This document shows, piece by piece, positions 49,567-60,235 of a stretch of DNA of 64,000 nt. The notes below the pieces were generated by a model, which was not told where the DNA came from, did not search any database, and was given only the letters and a program-made list of their open reading frames with translations. The stretch comes from Tetradesmus obliquus. Taxonomy: Eukaryota; Chlorophyta; Chlorophyceae; Sphaeropleales; Scenedesmaceae. The first letter of the stretch is position 1, and the number at the start of each line of letters is the position of its first letter. The position numbers were made by a program, and so were the translations under genes. Location: positions 3,183,501 to 3,247,500 of the forward strand of contig CP126202.1 in NCBI GenBank assembly GCA_030272155.1. The letters run 5' to 3'.

Positions 49567-52500
49567 GGCGAGCGCGGAGGAGCGGGACACGCGCGGGTTC
49601 ATCTCGATGATCATCACCTCGCCTGCATGGAAGACGGTTGCATGTAGCATGTTTAGAGCGAGTAGAGCGGTGTGCAGGGATAGCTGCTGCACTGGCGGCC
49701 TGCCACACCAAGGGTTGCCGCCAGTGCTCGCCAGAAGCCGCGAAGACAGCTGCTTGCACAGGCGCAGCCCAACTTATGCTGGGTGCTGCTGCCCCTGCGG
49801 CAGTTGCTGCTGCTGCTGCTGCTGCACACCATTCTGCTGCCGCTGCTGCTGCGGCATCAGCCCTGCTGCTGCTCACCGTCCTCGGGGTTGACGGCCATTT
49901 GCACGTTGCTGCCGCCGCACTCCACGCCCATCTCACGAATGATGGCCAGGCTGGCATCACGCAGCCGCTGGTACTCCTTGTCAGTCAGCGTCTGCGCAGG
50001 GGCCACTGCAAAGCGCGAGAAAAGCGGCGGCAGCAGCAGCAGCAACAAAGCAGCAAAAACGGTCAGGCATGATAATGGAATTTTGTCTGCAATGCAGCCT
50101 AGTACTCCCTGTCAGTGAGCGTCTGCGCGTCACTGCACAGGGGCACCCATGGCGGCAGCAGCACCACCAGCAGCAGGTACTGGCATGCAAGCGTATGTCG
50201 CACAGGCCCAAGTGTGCATCTTGCCGCACCCTTCAGCGTCCTAACAGCAGCCGCCACAATTGGGCAGCAGGGAAGCTGTGGGTTGCGTGCACAGCTGCAG
50301 AGCCCAGCCCATTCCAGCAACCCCCTGGCACATTTCAGTGTTTGGGCTGAAGGAGCAACGGCTCACCCGTGATGGAGTCTCCCGTGTGCACACCCATGGC
50401 GTCGACGTTCTCGATGGAGCACACAATCATGCAGTTGTCCTTGAGGTCGCGCATCACCTCCAGCTCAAACTCCTTCCAGCCGATGAGGCTCTGCTCCACC
50501 AGCACCTGCAGGCACATGACATTAGATGGCACAACAGATTGTTGTGAGTATGGGTGGTTGAGAGTTACTGAACGGGCATCACCTGCAGCTCAAAATGGGT
50601 GGTTGAGAGTTACTGAACGGGCATCACCTGCAGCTCAAAATGGGTGGTTGAGAGTTACTGAACGGGCATCACCTGCAGCTCGAAATCCTTCTAGCCGATG
50701 AGCGATTGCTCCAACAGCACCTGCAGGATGTACAAACCAATGCAGGCAGTGATGATGTTGTGAAAAAGGCAATGCACAGCGCACAGCTCAAACCTCTTCC
50801 AGCACATGCAGACATCAGCAAGAACAAGCAAGCATGGCAACAATGTTTGCAGTTGTTAATCACGCCGTTCTGTTGCTGGAAGTACAAACCATAGCGCAAA
50901 CTGTCACTTACACCCACCTGGTTTGTCACTGACGCGTCAATGCCAGCCTCCACCTGTGCGATGAACTGCTCCCTGTTGTAGCTGATGCCACCTCCCGTGC
51001 CCCACACACGCCCCCACCAAAAATCACAACATTTGTTACTAACCCATTGTCACTAACGCACCTGGTCTGTCATTGACGCGTCAATGCCTGCCTCCACCTG
51101 CGCAATGAACTGCTCCCTGTTGTAGCTGATGCCACCTCCCGTGCCCCACACACGCCCCCACCAAAAATCACAACATTTGTTACTAACCCATTGTCACTAA
51201 CGCACCTGGTCTGTCATTGACGCGTCAATGCCTGCCTCCACCTGCGCAATGAACTCCTCCCTGTTGTAGCTGGTGCCGCCGGCAGTGCCCCACACACGCC
51301 TTCACCAAATACTACAACATTTTTTACTAACACATTGTCACTGACGCACCTGGTCTGTCATTGACGCATCAATGCCGGCCTCCACCTGTGCGATGAACTC
51401 CTCCCTGTTGTAGCTGATGCCGCCGCCAGTGCCGCCCAGGGTGAAGGCCGGGCGGATGATGAGCGGGTAGCGCCCGATCTCTGCTGCAATGGCCAGCGCC
51501 TCCTCAATGTTGCTGGCGGTGCCGCTGCAGCAATGCAATGAATATGCAGGAAACAGCAGGGCAAAGTAGCAATCGACGAAGTGATGAAAGAGTATTGCCC
51601 GATCTTCGCCTGCAATGGCCAGGGCCTCTTAATGTTGCTGGCGGTGCCGCTGTAGTAATGAAAGCACGGGAAGAGCAGGGCCAGGATCAGGATACATGAT
51701 ATGTGCCAGCACGTTTGCAGCAGCAATCCAACGCCGTCGCCTTCCTGACAGTGCCGCTGCAGGCGAAATCTGTTCAGCTTGGTGCAGCCAGCTGCCTTGC
51801 CTTGCACGCTGCTGCAGAACCAAAACTTATGTTCGTTGCCAGACGCAGTGTGGGCAACGCCAAAGCAGCAGCAAGAACGCAGTTTTGCTGCCTCACACCT
51901 TAGGGGCGTTTTGAGCCCGATGCGCTTCATGGCCTGCTTGAACAGCTGCCGGCCTTGCCTCAACGGCTGCTATATAACAAATGCATTGCACAACACGACT
52001 CAAAGCAGCAGCAGCAGGAGCAGCAGCAACACCAGCCTCACCTGGGCGGCGTCTTGAGCCCGATGCGCTTCATGGCCTGCTTGAACAGCTCGCGGTCCTC
52101 CGCCCTGTCGATGCTGGGCAGCTTGGCCCCGATCAGCTCCACGCCGTACTTGTCCAGCATGCCGCTCTCAGCCATGTTCTTGGCCAGGTTGAGCCCTGTC
52201 TGGCCACCCATGGTGGGCAGGATGGCGTCAGGACGCTCCTGCGCAAGTGGACAGCAAAAGACGAGCAACAACGAGACAAGCATGTCAGCACTGTTTTATC
52301 TGCTTGCTTCCGCCTGTTGCGGCATACCACACATACTACTGAATGCATTGCTGCGGGGAAAGCAAGACAACAAGCCACCCGGTCAAGGCTGCCAGACCAC
52401 AGCACCAGTCCAACGGCTGGCAGCTGTTCAAAAAACGTGCACAACAACAGCAGTGTGCTCACCAAGCAACGGCTGCTAGGTGTGAAAGGCGCACTTCTCG

Positions 52501-54082
52501 TGCACACCTCACTGCGCAGGGTATGCGGCATAACTGTGGCACAGCTCTGCACCTCAACCTGATGTCTTCATTCAAGGTAGTGTATGCACCCCTCACCTTG
52601 TCTAGGATCTGCTCCACCAGCTCTGACAGCAGGAGCAGCATATCCATATTCTTCCTGCAGCAATTTACCATATCATTTGACACATATGACACAGCACAGA
52701 TGCAGTATAGCGTATGCCGCCCCACCTTGTCCAGGATCTGCTCCACCAGCTCTGGCAGCAGGAGCAGCACATCTTACTGGTTCTTTCCAGCCACCCTACC
52801 ATACATGCATGCGAAACAGCACATATGAAATGCAGTGCATGCCGCCCCACCTTGTCCAAGATCTGCTCCACCAGCTCTGGTGTCATGGGGCCCACATAGG
52901 TGGCGTCAGCCATGCCAGGGTCAGTCATGATGGTGGCCTGCAGCAGCACGCAGGAACAGCACGTGCACAGCAATGAATGACTGTCAGCGCTAAGCATCTG
53001 CCATGCCACGGTCCGTCATGAAGGTGCACAAAAAGGGCAAGTGCAGCAGTGCCTCAAATGAGTGACAAGCAGCAAGCTTATGTAAAAGGCGGTGACACCA
53101 GTGACATTGAGCTGTGCGAGGGCAAAAGAACCAACAGAGCAGAGACAGAGGCAGCACAGGAGCACAGGCTCCAGGGCAGCATGTGTAGCATCTGTCATGA
53201 CTGCAGCACCTGGCGCAGCTAGTAAAGCAACTGTGGCAGAACCTCTGCTGTCAAGGCATTGCTGAATGGCCCCCTGCTGCGGCATGGCTGCAACGTGAAC
53301 ACATGTCTTGACACCCTGTAGACGGTCACACACAGCAAGCATGCGACAGTCTGCCTGCTTCTTCTGTTTGAATGGTGCTCTGGCATCTGCTGCATGCGTC
53401 ATGCTGGTAACTGCTGCCGCGGCTGTTTCTGCTGGTGTCACTCCTCGCACTGCTGCTCACCGGGTTGGAGTTCAGCAGAATCACCCTGTAGCCCTCCTGC
53501 CTGCACAGCAAAAGCACATGTGTATAGTATACACGAACGTTCAAGCTTAGCACTGCACTGCATTCTGAAAGCAGGGTGGGGAAGCACAGGCGAGCCATTA
53601 CTGCTGAACCGCCTGCTGCTGCAGCGCACCTCAGAGACTTGCATGCCTGGGTGCCAGAGTAGTCGAACTCGCAAGCCTGCAGGCAAACCAACGTTACCCG
53701 TGAGTCATTTGAACAGCGTGGCACTCGCCTGACCCGTTCAGCCATGCCCGCTCGATGCTGTTGCTTCCCCCAGCTGGGTACACACCTGTCCGATGACAAT
53801 GGGCCCGGCACCGATGATCATGATGCTCTTGAGGTCCTTGCGCTTCTTCACCTCATCCATTGCTGCCTGCCATGGCAACAGGCTAGTGCCGTTGCCGCTG
53901 CTAGCGCACACCGACAGCGGAGTGCGGGGTGCCCTCCTCTGCTGGCCGGCCACGTGCTGAGCAGGCAGCTGTGTGCGGAAGATCACCCTGCGACCAGCAT
54001 TTTGTGGCCTTGCGGTTGCGGAGGAGCGACGCATGGGAGCCTGCGCCCCGCAAAAGTGCTGGGCCAGCAGGCCACTCGACAT
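42871..54082 (-). CDS. CARB: Carbamoyl-phosphate synthase large subunit, plastid-targeted, 23 exons
   Basis: Exons in coding order: 54082-53786, 53676-53630, 53500-53461, 52937-52851, 52238-52042, 51524-51350, 50505-50367, 50005-49877, 49622-49372, 49214-49026, 48857-48762, 48486-48295, 48110-47956, 47701-47604, 47313-47112, 46862-46686, 46430-46283, 45828-45682, 45380-45237, 44889-44706, 44064-43939, 43508-43348, 43059-42871. All phases close; 1,189 aa, as long as plant CARB. An Arg/Ser/Ala-rich transit peptide of ~75 residues is followed by [22 protein letters not shown] and [14 protein letters not shown]-grasp 1 with [13 protein letters not shown] and [18 protein letters not shown]; a linker; ATP-grasp 2 with [48 protein letters not shown] and [16 protein letters not shown]; and an MGS-like allosteric end ([14 protein letters not shown]). 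With the small subunit it makes carbamoyl phosphate from glutamine, bicarbonate and two ATP, for arginine and pyrimidines. At least ten introns hold exon echoes. Confidence 0.96.
43820..43885 (-). repeat. CPS exon-21 3'-end echo
   Basis: This duplicates the last ~60 bp of exon 21 and its donor, 119 bp further along the gene. Every codon difference I can count is synonymous, including AGC to TCC for serine. Confidence 0.93.
44083..44105 (-). repeat. (CTG)7 before the acceptor of CPS exon 21
   Basis: On the coding strand seven CTG triplets precede TTCCTTCGTGCTTGCAG|GCAAGG. Confidence 0.8.
44239..44453 (-). repeat. CPS exon-20 echoes, second pair
   Basis: 44344-44453 repeats the last ~110 bp of exon 20 with its donor, and 44239-44300 repeats the last ~60 bp. 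Together they lie 362-364 bp from the true exon end (44706) and its first echo (44603). The long echo codes [18 protein letters not shown] against [18 protein letters not shown] in the exon: five synonymous codon changes, one replacement. Confidence 0.94.
44603..44665 (-). repeat. CPS exon-20 echo, first copy
   Basis: A copy of the last ~60 bp of exon 20 and its donor, 103 bp beyond the true junction. It is flanked by the same CCGCACATCCAT(A/G)TG sequence as the 44239 copy. Confidence 0.93.
45061..45150 (-). repeat. CPS exon-19 3'-end echo
   Basis: About 90 bp of exon 19 with donor are repeated 176 bp downstream in the gene. It is nearly identical to the exon (few differences), so this is one of the youngest echoes. 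Confidence 0.95.
45842..45862 (-). repeat. (CTG)n before the acceptor of CPS exon 18
   Basis: On the coding strand about six CTG triplets precede CTCCTGGAACACAG|GCTGGCG. Confidence 0.75.
47004..47050 (-). repeat. CPS exon-15 3'-end echo
   Basis: TGTCCCTGTCCTCGGCCTC and following bases repeat the exon end at 47112, 109 bp away. Both synonymous and replacement changes are present. Confidence 0.85.
50098..50138 (-). repeat. CPS exon-8 5'-end echo
   Basis: A copy of the first ~38 bp of exon 8 (coding [10 protein letters not shown]) lies upstream of the exon in the intron. It ends in TAG instead of CAG, so it is not usable in frame. Confidence 0.85.
50551..50685 (-). repeat. 45-bp tandem repeat, three copies, in CPS intron 6
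   Basis: Units start at 50551, 50596 and 50641 (TGGGTGGTTGAGAGTTACTG...). Each ends in CACCTGCAGCTC, which on the coding strand reads GAGCTGCAG|GTGATG. This is derived from the exon-7 echo next to it. Confidence 0.95.
50672..50724 (-). repeat. CPS exon-7 5'-end echo
   Basis: On the coding strand CTGCAG|GTGCTGTTGGAGCAATCGCT copies the acceptor and start of exon 7, but the Trp codon of IGWK is now TAG. Serine has changed from AGC to TCG. Confidence 0.92.
50918..51349 (-). repeat. 144-bp exon-intron unit, three tandem echoes of CPS exon 6
   Basis: Copies of the last ~85 bp of exon 6, its donor and ~60 bp of intron begin at 51206, 51062 and 50918, spaced exactly 144 bp from each other and from the true junction at 51350. 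The 51062 copy still reads [19 protein letters not shown]: seven synonymous changes to one replacement (Glu to Gln) compared with the exon. Confidence 0.96.
51900..51957 (-). repeat. CPS exon-5 3'-end echo
   Basis: TTGAGCCCGATGCGCTTCAT and flanks repeat the end of exon 5 (52042) about 143 bp away, including the donor position. Confidence 0.93.
52597..52758 (-). repeat. Two CPS exon-4 3'-end echoes
   Basis: Copies of CTTGTCCAAGATCTGCTCCA (coding ELVEQILDK) begin at 52726 and 52597, 125 and 254 bp from the true junction at 52851. Changes are mostly synonymous (TTG to CTG or CTA for Leu). Confidence 0.93.
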
Positions 54083-55745
54083 CGCTGCAAACAACCCTTG
54101 CTGTGCAGAGCCACCCAGGCCTTGCTTGCGGCTGAGAAACAGACGTGTATGGAGCTGCAGCTGCCCTTCTAAGTGCACATAAGCTCCGACAACCCATGTG
54201 CTTGGCACTGCCGTCTTGGCACGTGGGTGGGGTGTTATGCAGGGTTCTGACTTCTTCACGCTTTACCTCGGCCCTTTGGGCAGGTGATCAGCCATGATCT
54301 GGGCCTTACTTGCTTTAATGGCTGGTTGAGCACACTGCTTGCACAGAAACGGCCCTCATTATGTGTCGCCGACCTCTAGCCCTGGGCTGTGCTTCGAGCT
54401 GCACGCATTGAAGTCAATCTTGTTGTTGTTTGACATCGGTTCTATTCATTTGCCTGCCATGGGCAAGGCGAGCGAATGTGCCTGGTGCAGCTGGCAGGCT
54501 GGGCAACAGTCACTGCACTCAGCGTACACCTAGTATCTTTTAGCGTCAGGTATGAGGCTGCACATGAATTCTGTGCATATGCACTACTTTACTATGCAGC
54601 TATGCCACGCCACCAGCATTCAGTGCAGCAGACAAGTTGGAGCTTGCATGCTGCTGCATTGGGGTTGGAAAACAAATTCTCTTCAAAGCCAGTACAGCTA
54701 TGCTTTATCTGCCTGTCATGCTGCAACAACGGTGTGGGAAGGAAGGACGCGGCAAGGTCACCATCTCACCAAGCCCGGCATTGCACATGTCATTTTGATC
54801 CTTCCTGGTCACCAGCACATGGTCTGTTCCACAGCTGTGGGTACATTGGCTTTTGTGCGATATCATTGTATGTATGCATGAATAACCATTTGACTCGTTT
54901 ACATCAGCTTGGTATTTCTCTGGACCGCACTTGCAAGTCAAGAATCCTTGCTTTTACTGGCTGCTGGCTGCTGACTGGAGTGCAGTGCACTCAGCGACCG
55001 GCGTGATGCAAAAACTCCCTGAGGTGCCATGCCAATGCAATGTGGATGCTGTATTACTGTGAGATATGGTCTTCCCTGAGTGTGCATGCTTTTTGCAGCA
55101 GACGTATGTGTGTACATGTGGTGCTGCAGCTTCAACCTAGCGCAGCAGCGCACACAGGGACATGCTGCGATCTGTTTGTCACTGGTTCGGTGCGGCTGTG
55201 CAGGATGCTTGCACGTGCCTTCTTTGCATGCAAAGGGATGGGCATGCCAGGGGTTGACGCCTGTTACATGTGGCATCCATCCCAGCAATCAGGCCAAAGC
55301 ATCATCAAACTTGAGACGTAGTGCTAGGCACCGACGTCGCATACAAACAGACTGCAGAAAATGGTTTAAATTGAGTCACTTCTGCCGTCTGTGGCGCTCT
55401 CAGCCAACAACATGCGATGATGGCATATCCGCCTTCAACAGGTCACGCTGCTGCCCAGCTGGTGCCAGGGCTCAAAGCAGCATGGCCTAACAGCCGAGGC
55501 ACGTTCATGAAATCAACACAGACGTGCACCGAGAATTTTTCCTCTCGTCGATGCCGAATCTGCTGCTCTGGGCAACCGGTTCACCTGTCACACTCTGCAC
55601 AACCCTTGTTCAAGGTTGTCATTGGTGTTTCGATTTTCCTAGTGCTGACGGAAAGCATGCCGTGCACATTCGTAGGATTGTAGGTGCTACAGACGGTGAA
55701 CACCAAACATAGACGCTTACCGCCTGTCACCTTGCAGCAACCAAC
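54083..55745. other. Divergent intergenic region between CPS and DPH1
   Basis: No gene recognised on either strand. The 1.66 kb must contain the promoters of the (-) CPS gene and the (+) DPH1 gene. No TATA box is obvious. Open frames here lack domains and codon bias. Confidence 0.55.
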
Positions 55746-58652
55746 ATGGCGGGCGACGAGCAGCCTGTGCGGTTCTCTGGCAAAGGCAAAGCAAACCATG
55801 ATGGTGTGTGACGACCATATACTTCAAAGAACTGTGTGTTACCGGTTTATCTCATAAGCCATGCACGAGCAGTGGTGGCAGTGGCAGCAGCAGCAGCAGC
55901 AGTGCCTGGCATGGGTAAAGTTGTTGCATGACATCTGTTATGGCTACGCCTCATACTCATCAGTATCCCAACCTTACAGTGCCACTGCTACTGCTGCAGG
56001 GAGCAGCAGCAGCACAGCAGCAGCAGGCGCACTGGTACCCCACCCCAACACCGCCCTGCAGCAGCCAGCTGGCGCACCCCTAACACAGCAGCAGCAGCGG
56101 CCTGCCATGCGGCAGCAGGTGCCAGACAGCATCCTCAACAATGCTGCACTGATAGCAGCCATGTCGGTGCTTCCTGCAAACTACAACTTTGAGATCCACA
56201 AGACAGTGTGGCGCATCCAGCAGGCGGGGGCCAGCCAGGTGGCACTGCAGTTCCCTGAGGGGCTGCTGATGTACGCGTGTGCCATTGCAGACATCTTGCA
56301 GGAATTTGCAGGTGAGCTTGCGTGCAGCAGCAGCAGCAGCAGCAGCAGCAGCTTGTGTTTGCATTGCTTGTATGTGCCATTGCAGCCATCCTGCAGGCGT
56401 TCGCGGGTGAGCTGCCTGCAGCAGCAGCAACAGCTTGCCGCCTGCACGATTGCTGCCTGCGCTGCTTGCGCGTGTACAGCACGTGCCATTGTAGGCATCC
56501 TGCATGAGTTGGACGGGGAGTTGCTTGGCTTGTGCCTGCACAGCAGCAGCAGCAGCAGCACTCCCACCACTTCATCACCAGCATCCCATAATACACCCCT
56601 GCCCTCGCCACCACACCCCTGTGCATGCACATGTACGCCAATTGCTTTTCCGCAGGCGTGGAGCACTGCTACGTGATGGGTGACGTCACATACGGCGCAT
56701 GCTGCATTGATGACTTCTCAGCGGCGGCGCTGGGTGCGCAGCTGCTGGTGCACTACGGCCACAGCTGCCTGGTGCCAGTGGACGTGACATGCATCCCCTG
56801 CCTTTACGTGTTTGTGGACATACAGGTGTGCGAATGAGGCTTCACCAGTGTCAAAAGAAGCGCAGCAGCCGCAGCAGCTGCAATGTGCTTGCTGAGACAT
56901 ATAGACACACCTCAGGGCTACGTGCACAACTATTGCTGCATGTGTGCTATCTTCACATGTGATTTAAGCCCCACGCATGACGAACAGCAAGAGTCAACAG
57001 CAGCGGCGGCGCATGCTTGTACTCTGTAATTGTTGTTTCAAGGCAGCTGCATGCATTGGGTAGCAAGTAGATCGAGGTGAAGGGCAGCGGCTGCACACAA
57101 TAGCTGTGGCCGCTGGGCTTATCTGCCAGCATATCCAGATCCTTTTCAGGACTACTGTCACCGCAATAACTCCCTTTGGCGTCTGATGTGTGCTGCTCTC
57201 TGTGTGTGCGCTGCCGCAGGTTGACGTCGACCACTTGGTCGACACCATCCAGCTGAACTTCCCACCACTGCCTGCAGGCGCAGCAGCAGGTGCACAGCAG
57301 CAGCAGCAGCAGCAGCAAGAGCCAGCAGCAGAGCAGCAGCAGCTGCAGTCGTTGCGCTTATCCACTGCAGCCGATGACAGCAGCCAGCAGCAAGAACCGC
57401 AACAGCAGCAGCAGCAGGCCTCATCACAGCAGCAGCAGCAGCAGGCCTCATCACAGCAGCAGCAGCATCAGCAGCAGCAGCAGACGCGGCCGCAGCAGCT
57501 GGTGCTAGCAGGCACCATCCAGTTCAGCTCAGCGCTACAAGTCACAAAGCAGCGGCTAGCCAGCGAGTACCCCAACTTATCCATCCCAAAAGTGCGGCCA
57601 CTGTCCCCAGGGGAGGTGCTGGGCTGCACTGCTCCAGTGCTGGCGCAGCAGGGGCTGGGTGATGCGGATGCGCTTGTGTTTGTGGCTGACGGTCGTTTCC
57701 ATTTGGAGGCGATCATGATTGCAAACCCGCAGCTGCCTGCATACAGGTGAGGGTGAACTGGATGTATCACGGCCTGCAGCTCATACCCTAGAGCGATGGT
57801 GTGTGCACTCAACGTTTCAAGCTGCGCTGCATTTGCAGCTGCCAACATGAAGGTGCATGCTTTGTGGGCGGCAAACTGGAAGTTGCTTCGTGTGCCAATA
57901 CTCTTCTTGCAAACCGGTTTACCTGTCTTGTCTGGCGTCACGTAGGTATGATCCGTACAACCGCAAGCTGGCTATTGAGACCTCATGGTACCTCTGCCAA
58001 TTTCCATGACCTGTGTTGAGGCATGCTGAGCTCTGCTTGTGTTATGCCCTCACGCAGGTATGACCCCTACAACCGCAAGCTGACCATTGAAACCTACGAC
58101 CACGCCGGCATGCGCGCAGTGCGCCGCCGCATGATCGAGGCAGCCGCCACAGCACAGCACTGGGGCGTGGTTCTGGGCACGCTCGGCCGCCAAGGCAACC
58201 CACGCATCGTGACAAACCTGCAGCAGCACCTCGCGGCGCGCGGCTGCAGCATCACCACGGTACTGCTGTCCGAGGTTTCTCCGCCGAAGCTGGCAGCGAT
58301 CGGGCATGTGGACGCGTGGGTGCAGGTGGCGTGCCCGCGGCTGTCAATAGATTGGGGCGAGGGTTTTGTTAAGCCCACGCTGACGCCGTATGAGGCGATG
58401 ATTGCACTGGGGCTGGTGCCAGGCTGGTGGCAAGCTGCTGCTGCTGTGGATAGCAGCTGCAGCGGCAGTGCTGCTGCTGCCGCCGCTGGTAGTGTCAGTG
58501 CACCTGGGATGGAGCTGTACCCTATGGATTACTATGCCAAGGATGGCGGTGTATGGAACAGTTCATACCACAAGGGGCAGCCAGGTGGCAGCGGCAGTGC
58601 CAGCAGGGGCCCGAGGGCGGCACGGCGGGCAGCAACGGTAGCAGTACAGTGA
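55746..58652 (+). CDS. DPH1: Diphthamide biosynthesis protein 1 (DPH1), 5 exons
   Basis: Exons: 55746-55803, 56000-56311, 56656-56825, 57220-57746, 58058-58652; about 553 aa, phases close. Together with DPH2 this iron-sulphur enzyme transfers the 3-amino-3-carboxypropyl group of S-adenosylmethionine to a histidine of elongation factor 2, the first step of diphthamide. Family landmarks: [96 protein letters not shown] and LTPYEA. The three expected cluster cysteines are in YGACC, LGCTAP and VACPRLS. A Gln-rich insert of ~60 residues, coded by CAG runs, separates VDTIQLNF from LAGTIQFSS. The short first exon ([20 protein letters not shown]) is assigned from its ATG, donor and matching phase. Confidence 0.94.
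56360..56520 (+). repeat. Two DPH1 exon-2 3'-end echoes
   Basis: Copies of TGCCATTGCAGACATCTTGC with the following donor lie at about 56360-56407 and 56480-56514, 95 and ~205 bp beyond the real junction (56311). They are also flanked by CAG runs. Confidence 0.88.
57946..57995 (+). repeat. DPH1 exon-5 5'-end echo
   Basis: CACGTAG|GTATGATCCGTACAACCGCA copies the acceptor and first ~35 bp of exon 5, 112 bp upstream. It codes [12 protein letters not shown] against [12 protein letters not shown], then diverges. Confidence 0.92.
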
Positions 58653-59959
58653 GCTTTGCTTTTTTATGCTAGACTGTCCATCTTTGCAGTGAGCGTTGAG
58701 ATCTTTGAGTACAAGTCTAGGTAGCGGGCAGGGCACACAGGGTCACATCGTTGCTCATTACGCAGCTGCAGTGTGAGCAGAGGCAATCTGATTGTTGGTC
58801 GCATGAAAGACACATTGGGGATGTGCACTACATGACCTACGATTTGACGTCTGCAGTTGTGTTGCCAGGCTGCAAAATGTCTGCGAGTCAAGCAGTGCAT
58901 GACGCATGCAAGGTGCTGACAGCCCCTCAGGGCCTGTTTGAACAGCGACAGCCAGCTTTTTGCATGAACGGTTGTCGGCCTTCGGACTTTGGGCATTGTT
59001 CACCTGCGGTGCTTTGAAACTTGCTGCTGTGCAGTTTGTCATGCACATCGAGGGCCGGCCGTTGCTGACGTGTACAACATGTGCTGGTGGGCTGCTGTTC
59101 AGCCATTGTGACAAGTGTGCGGCGCAACCTGTGCACACCATGTGCTATGCAACAGTGATGAACATTACATTGGCAGTTGTGAAGCTGCAGGTGATAGATG
59201 CCCCTTGTGCTGTAGTGCGAGTGCTGCCTGTGGTACCATGTCACTTGGCCAGCTTCAAGCTGACAGCTTGTCATGCTTTCAGCTGAGCTGGAACTCAGTG
59301 GTGTCGCGTTATGTGCCGTGCCATGGTAAAACCTCACGTTCAGTGTTAATCAAGCCATTTTGATGCCTACACGGACCTGGGAGTTTGCAGAAACAGCACT
59401 GAGCGGCAGTTCGAAAGTTCGAAACACACGCACGTACGGCTTCCTACGCTGCTCTCCACGTGGTTGACAAAAGGTGTACTGTCATTCAGCCGGATACGCT
59501 ACTGTTGAAGGGGGGTGCCCGGCTGAGCTTGCATCCAGCTGTCCAGCGTTGCTGCCAGCAAGAGCACAGCCGTGCTGCTGAACATTCTTCTCTCATCCCA
59601 AACATGCCTTGCCTAGGCCTGGGCTGCTTCGGGTTAGGAGTAAGAGGTCTCAGGCGCGCTGCACCTGCAAGCACGTAAGCACCCTTTGCTGAACAATTTG
59701 GTAAAGGTACCGTGCAGCTGCACTGCTCAGTGCACGCAGTGACCGCAGGTGTAGCGTGCTGACAGCCTCTAGCACACGCAACTCGACAGCATAGCAGAGG
59801 ATCACAGTACCTTCAGACGTATCTCTCAATCCTGTGTTCTGCAGGTCTCACAATGTGCAGCATACACAGGCAGTTGCAAAGGCACAGGTTCAGCATGTGG
59901 CAGCTTCACTGCAAGTCGGACGTGGAAGAAGCACACACACGCCACTGGTGAGGGAAGCA

Positions 59960-60005
<46 letters not shown>

Positions 60006-60235
60006 TGTGCCGTGGCTAGCAATGTTCGACTGTGTGTCCAGTGGGGTATCTTGTAGTGTGTCCAGCTAACCTCCTCAATGTCCAGTGCCACCTGGACATG
60101 CCACATGCAGTCGGCCACTGGATACGCAGCTTGCCCCAACCAGATGACGACCAGAATGGCTAGCAGGTCCTTGCACAAACTGGATGCAGCAGCTGCAGCA
60201 AGAAGCAACACACGCAACGCCGGCTTTTTGCATGT
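58653..60235. other. Spacer between DPH1 and the PhyH-like gene
   Basis: No gene recognised. A GCA-rich run at 59950-60003 would code poly-Ala in one frame. A 5' exon of the PhyH-like gene may exist here (an open frame starts at 59834), but I cannot connect it. Confidence 0.45.

Noticed and set aside
42871-54082. Bacterial carB or contamination
   Set aside because: 23 exons, a transit peptide and plant-like length show a nuclear algal gene.
54339-55680. Open frames of up to 176 codons between CPS and DPH1
   Set aside because: No domain, no splice partners and no codon pattern; probably promoter and UTR sequence.
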